This document shows positions 62,612 through 64,000 of a stretch of 64,000 nt of DNA, piece after piece. This DNA is from JADLBR01 sp020847615 (lineage in GTDB: Bacteria > Verrucomicrobiota > Verrucomicrobiia > JADLBR01). A model generated the notes under the pieces. It saw only the letters and a list, made by a program, of their open reading frames with translations, made no database searches and was not told the origin of the DNA. The stretch lies in assembly GCA_026646655.1 (NCBI GenBank), contig JAPKHT010000003.1, positions 1 through 64,000 of the forward strand. The letters are read 5' to 3'. Each line of letters starts with the position of its first letter. Positions within the stretch are counted from its first letter, which is position 1. A program made the translations under genes and the position numbers.

Positions 62612-63814
62612 ATGAACCAGAGCGCCCATAGCATAGACCAGTTGGCCTTGGATCGGGGCGCGGGCGCATCGCGGCGCGGGGGGTGGTGGATCTGGTTCCT
62701 GCTGGTGCTGGCGGTCTCGGGGGCGGCGGGGGTGTGGCTGTTCAGGGGCAGCGCGGCGGTGGTGCGGACCTCCGTCGCGCGGGCGGAGGAGCGGGCCGGC
62801 GCGCCTGCGGTGTTGAACGCGTCGGGCTACGTGGTGGCGCGGCGGGAGTCGGCGGTGGCGGCGAAGGTCACCGGCAAGGTCGTCGAGGTCTCGGTCGAAG
62901 AGGGGATGGCGGTCGAGGCGGGGCGGGTGCTGGCGAAATTGGACGACACCAACGTGCGCGCGGCGCTGCGCGTGGCGGAGGCGGAGCTGGAGGCGGCGAG
63001 GGCGGCGGTGGGGGAGATCCAGGCGCGGCTCGAGGAGTCGGAGAAGCAGTGGCGCCGGATGACGGAGCTGGCGAAGAACCAGGTCGTGAGTCCCGCGGAC
63101 ATCGACAAGGCGGAGGCCGACGTGCAATCGCTGCGCGCGCGCCTGCTGTTGCAGCAGGCCCAGATGGGCGTGGCGGCGGAGCAGGTGAAGCTGCGGCAGC
63201 AGGATGTGGAGGACATGGTGATCCGGGCGCCGTTCGCGGGCATCGTGGTCTCGAAGGACGCGCAGCCGGGCGAGATGATATCGCCGATCTCGGCGGGCGG
63301 GGGGTTCACGCGCACGGGGATCGCGACGCTCGTGGACACCGCGTCGCTGGAGATCGAGGTGGATGTCAACGAGAGCTTCATCAACCTGGTGAAACCGGAG
63401 CAGCGCGTGGAGGCGACGCTGGATGCCTATCCCGACTGGTCGATCCCGTGCAAGGTGCTGGCGATCATCCCGACGGCCGACAGGCAGAAGGCCACGGTGC
63501 GGGTGCGCGTGGCCTTCGACCGGCTCGACCCTCGGGTGCTGCCGCAGATGGCGGTGCGGGTGGCGTTCCTGGGCGACCGCGCGAGCAACGGGCGGGGCGC
63601 GATCATCCCCGCGGGGGCCCTGCGCAGGGAGGGCACCCACTCCGCGGTCTGGGTCGTGGTTGGCGGGAGATTGCAGCGGCGCGCCGTCGAGGTGGGCGCG
63701 GTGGCGGGCGAGGAGGCGACGCTGCTGTCGGGCGTGGCCCCGGGCGAGGCGGTCGTGGTGGAGGGACCGGAGGAACTCCTCGAGGGTGGGCGAGCGCGCG
63801 AGCGGGACCGATGA
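62612..63814 (+). CDS. HlyD/MacA-type periplasmic adaptor of an efflux system
   Basis: 400 residues: one N-terminal membrane helix (about 24-45), a lipoyl/barrel-sandwich half (GYVVARRESAVAAKVTGKVVEV), an alpha-helical hairpin (~110-195, Ala/Glu/Arg-rich coiled coil), the second barrel-sandwich half (IRAPFAGIVVSKDAQPGEMI) and a beta-barrel/membrane-proximal domain. It bridges an inner-membrane ABC pump to an outer-membrane channel. Divergent from the PKS across 221 nt, and coupled to the ABC ATPase by an ATGA overlap. Possible exporter of the PKS product, by position only. Confidence 0.88.
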   Translation: MNQSAHSIDQLALDRGAGASRRGGWWIWFLLVLAVSGAAGVWLFRGSAAVVRTSVARAEERAGAPAVLNASGYVVARRESAVAAKVTGKVVEVSVEEGMAVEAGRVLAKLDDTNVRAALRVAEAELEAARAAVGEIQARLEESEKQWRRMTELAKNQVVSPADIDKAEADVQSLRARLLLQQAQMGVAAEQVKLRQQDVEDMVIRAPFAGIVVSKDAQPGEMISPISAGGGFTRTGIATLVDTASLEIEVDVNESFINLVKPEQRVEATLDAYPDWSIPCKVLAIIPTADRQKATVRVRVAFDRLDPRVLPQMAVRVAFLGDRASNGRGAIIPAGALRREGTHSAVWVVVGGRLQRRAVEVGAVAGEEATLLSGVAPGEAVVVEGPEELLEGGRARERDR

Positions 63815-64000
63815 CGTCGGCGACGGACAGCGCGGCCGCCCGGCCCGTGGTCGTGGTCGATCGCGTGGACAAGGTGTTCCATCGCGGCGACGAGGAGATC
63901 CGGGTGCTCGAGGGGCTGAGCCTCGCGGTCGACGAGGGCGAGTTCCTGGCGCTCATGGGTCCGTCGGGCTCCGGCAAGAGCACGCTGCTGAACCTGATCG
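63811..64000 (+). CDS. ABC transporter ATP-binding protein (MacB/LolD type), cut by window end
   Basis: The first 63 residues read MTSATDSAAARPVVVVDRVD..., with the Walker A GPSGSGKST at the end of the window. 'EEIRVLEGLSLAVDEGEFLALMGPSGSGKSTLLN' is typical of MacB/LolD-type ATPases. Its ATG overlaps the adaptor stop. The rest lies outside the window. Confidence 0.88.
   Translation, partial: MTSATDSAAARPVVVVDRVDKVFHRGDEEIRVLEGLSLAVDEGEFLALMGPSGSGKSTLLNLI

Overview
The window is very GC-rich by eye and almost fully coding. The gene content points to a Gram-negative bacterium of the PVC group, most likely a Verrucomicrobiota member: HpnC/D/E squalene genes, RhaA/RhaT, a formylglycine sulfatase, exported Gfo/Idh/MocA and DUF6807 proteins, secreted FAD-oxidoreductase and sialidase-like fusions, and a GntR regulator with a LacI-like sensor domain. 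That placement is inference; there is no rRNA or ribosomal-protein marker here.

Left part (1-14.4 kb): tRNA-Gly, recN, a lone CHASE2 sensor, then a tightly coupled hopanoid-precursor set: hpnC, a fused hpnD-hpnE gene and a small unknown gene. After these come ordinary metabolic and envelope genes: a DUF6807 protein, an inositol-phosphatase-family enzyme, a Gfo/Idh/MocA oxidoreductase, a rhomboid-like protein lacking catalytic residues, a MoeB-rhodanese and an EF-hand esterase.

Centre (14.4-45.1 kb): the main accessory block, read here as a sialoglycan utilisation regulon. A minus-strand operon of nine genes (33951 down to 15715, followed by a tenth sialidase-like gene) has mostly 4-nt ATGA/GTGA overlaps. 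It encodes an FAD oxidoreductase fused to a beta-propeller, a sialidase-like/golvesin-like/FAD-oxidoreductase fusion, a stand-alone propeller, a double FAD oxidoreductase, an SGNH esterase, an RraA-like protein, a D-2-hydroxyacid dehydrogenase, a mutarotase-symporter fusion and an N-acetylneuraminate lyase. About 8 kb away are two canonical YRIP sialidases and a divergent GntR/LacI-hybrid regulator. The palindrome CTGGT-N11-ACCAG lies 59-60 nt upstream of the start codon of both the big operon and the sialidase pair, so one regulator probably controls both. Between them are a FixL/FixJ-like two-component pair, a sulfatase coupled to a FadL porin, and an unknown membrane protein.

Right part (45.1-64 kb): an RRM protein, a CPBP-protease fusion, a Dabb protein, N-acetylglutamate synthase, the rhamnose pair rhaA-rhaT, and a biosynthetic locus. 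The latter has a 2950-residue single-module highly reducing PKS (KS-AT-DH-cMT-ER-KR-ACP-reductase) abutting a GNAT/FemAB-like gene, divergent from an RND/MacA-type adaptor and ABC ATPase cut by the window end.

A dispersed palindromic repeat family (core around TAGCCGAACGCG) recurs in intergenic gaps. In several copies its end supplies or sits on the stop codon of the adjacent gene; another repeat has been absorbed in frame inside a FAD oxidoreductase.
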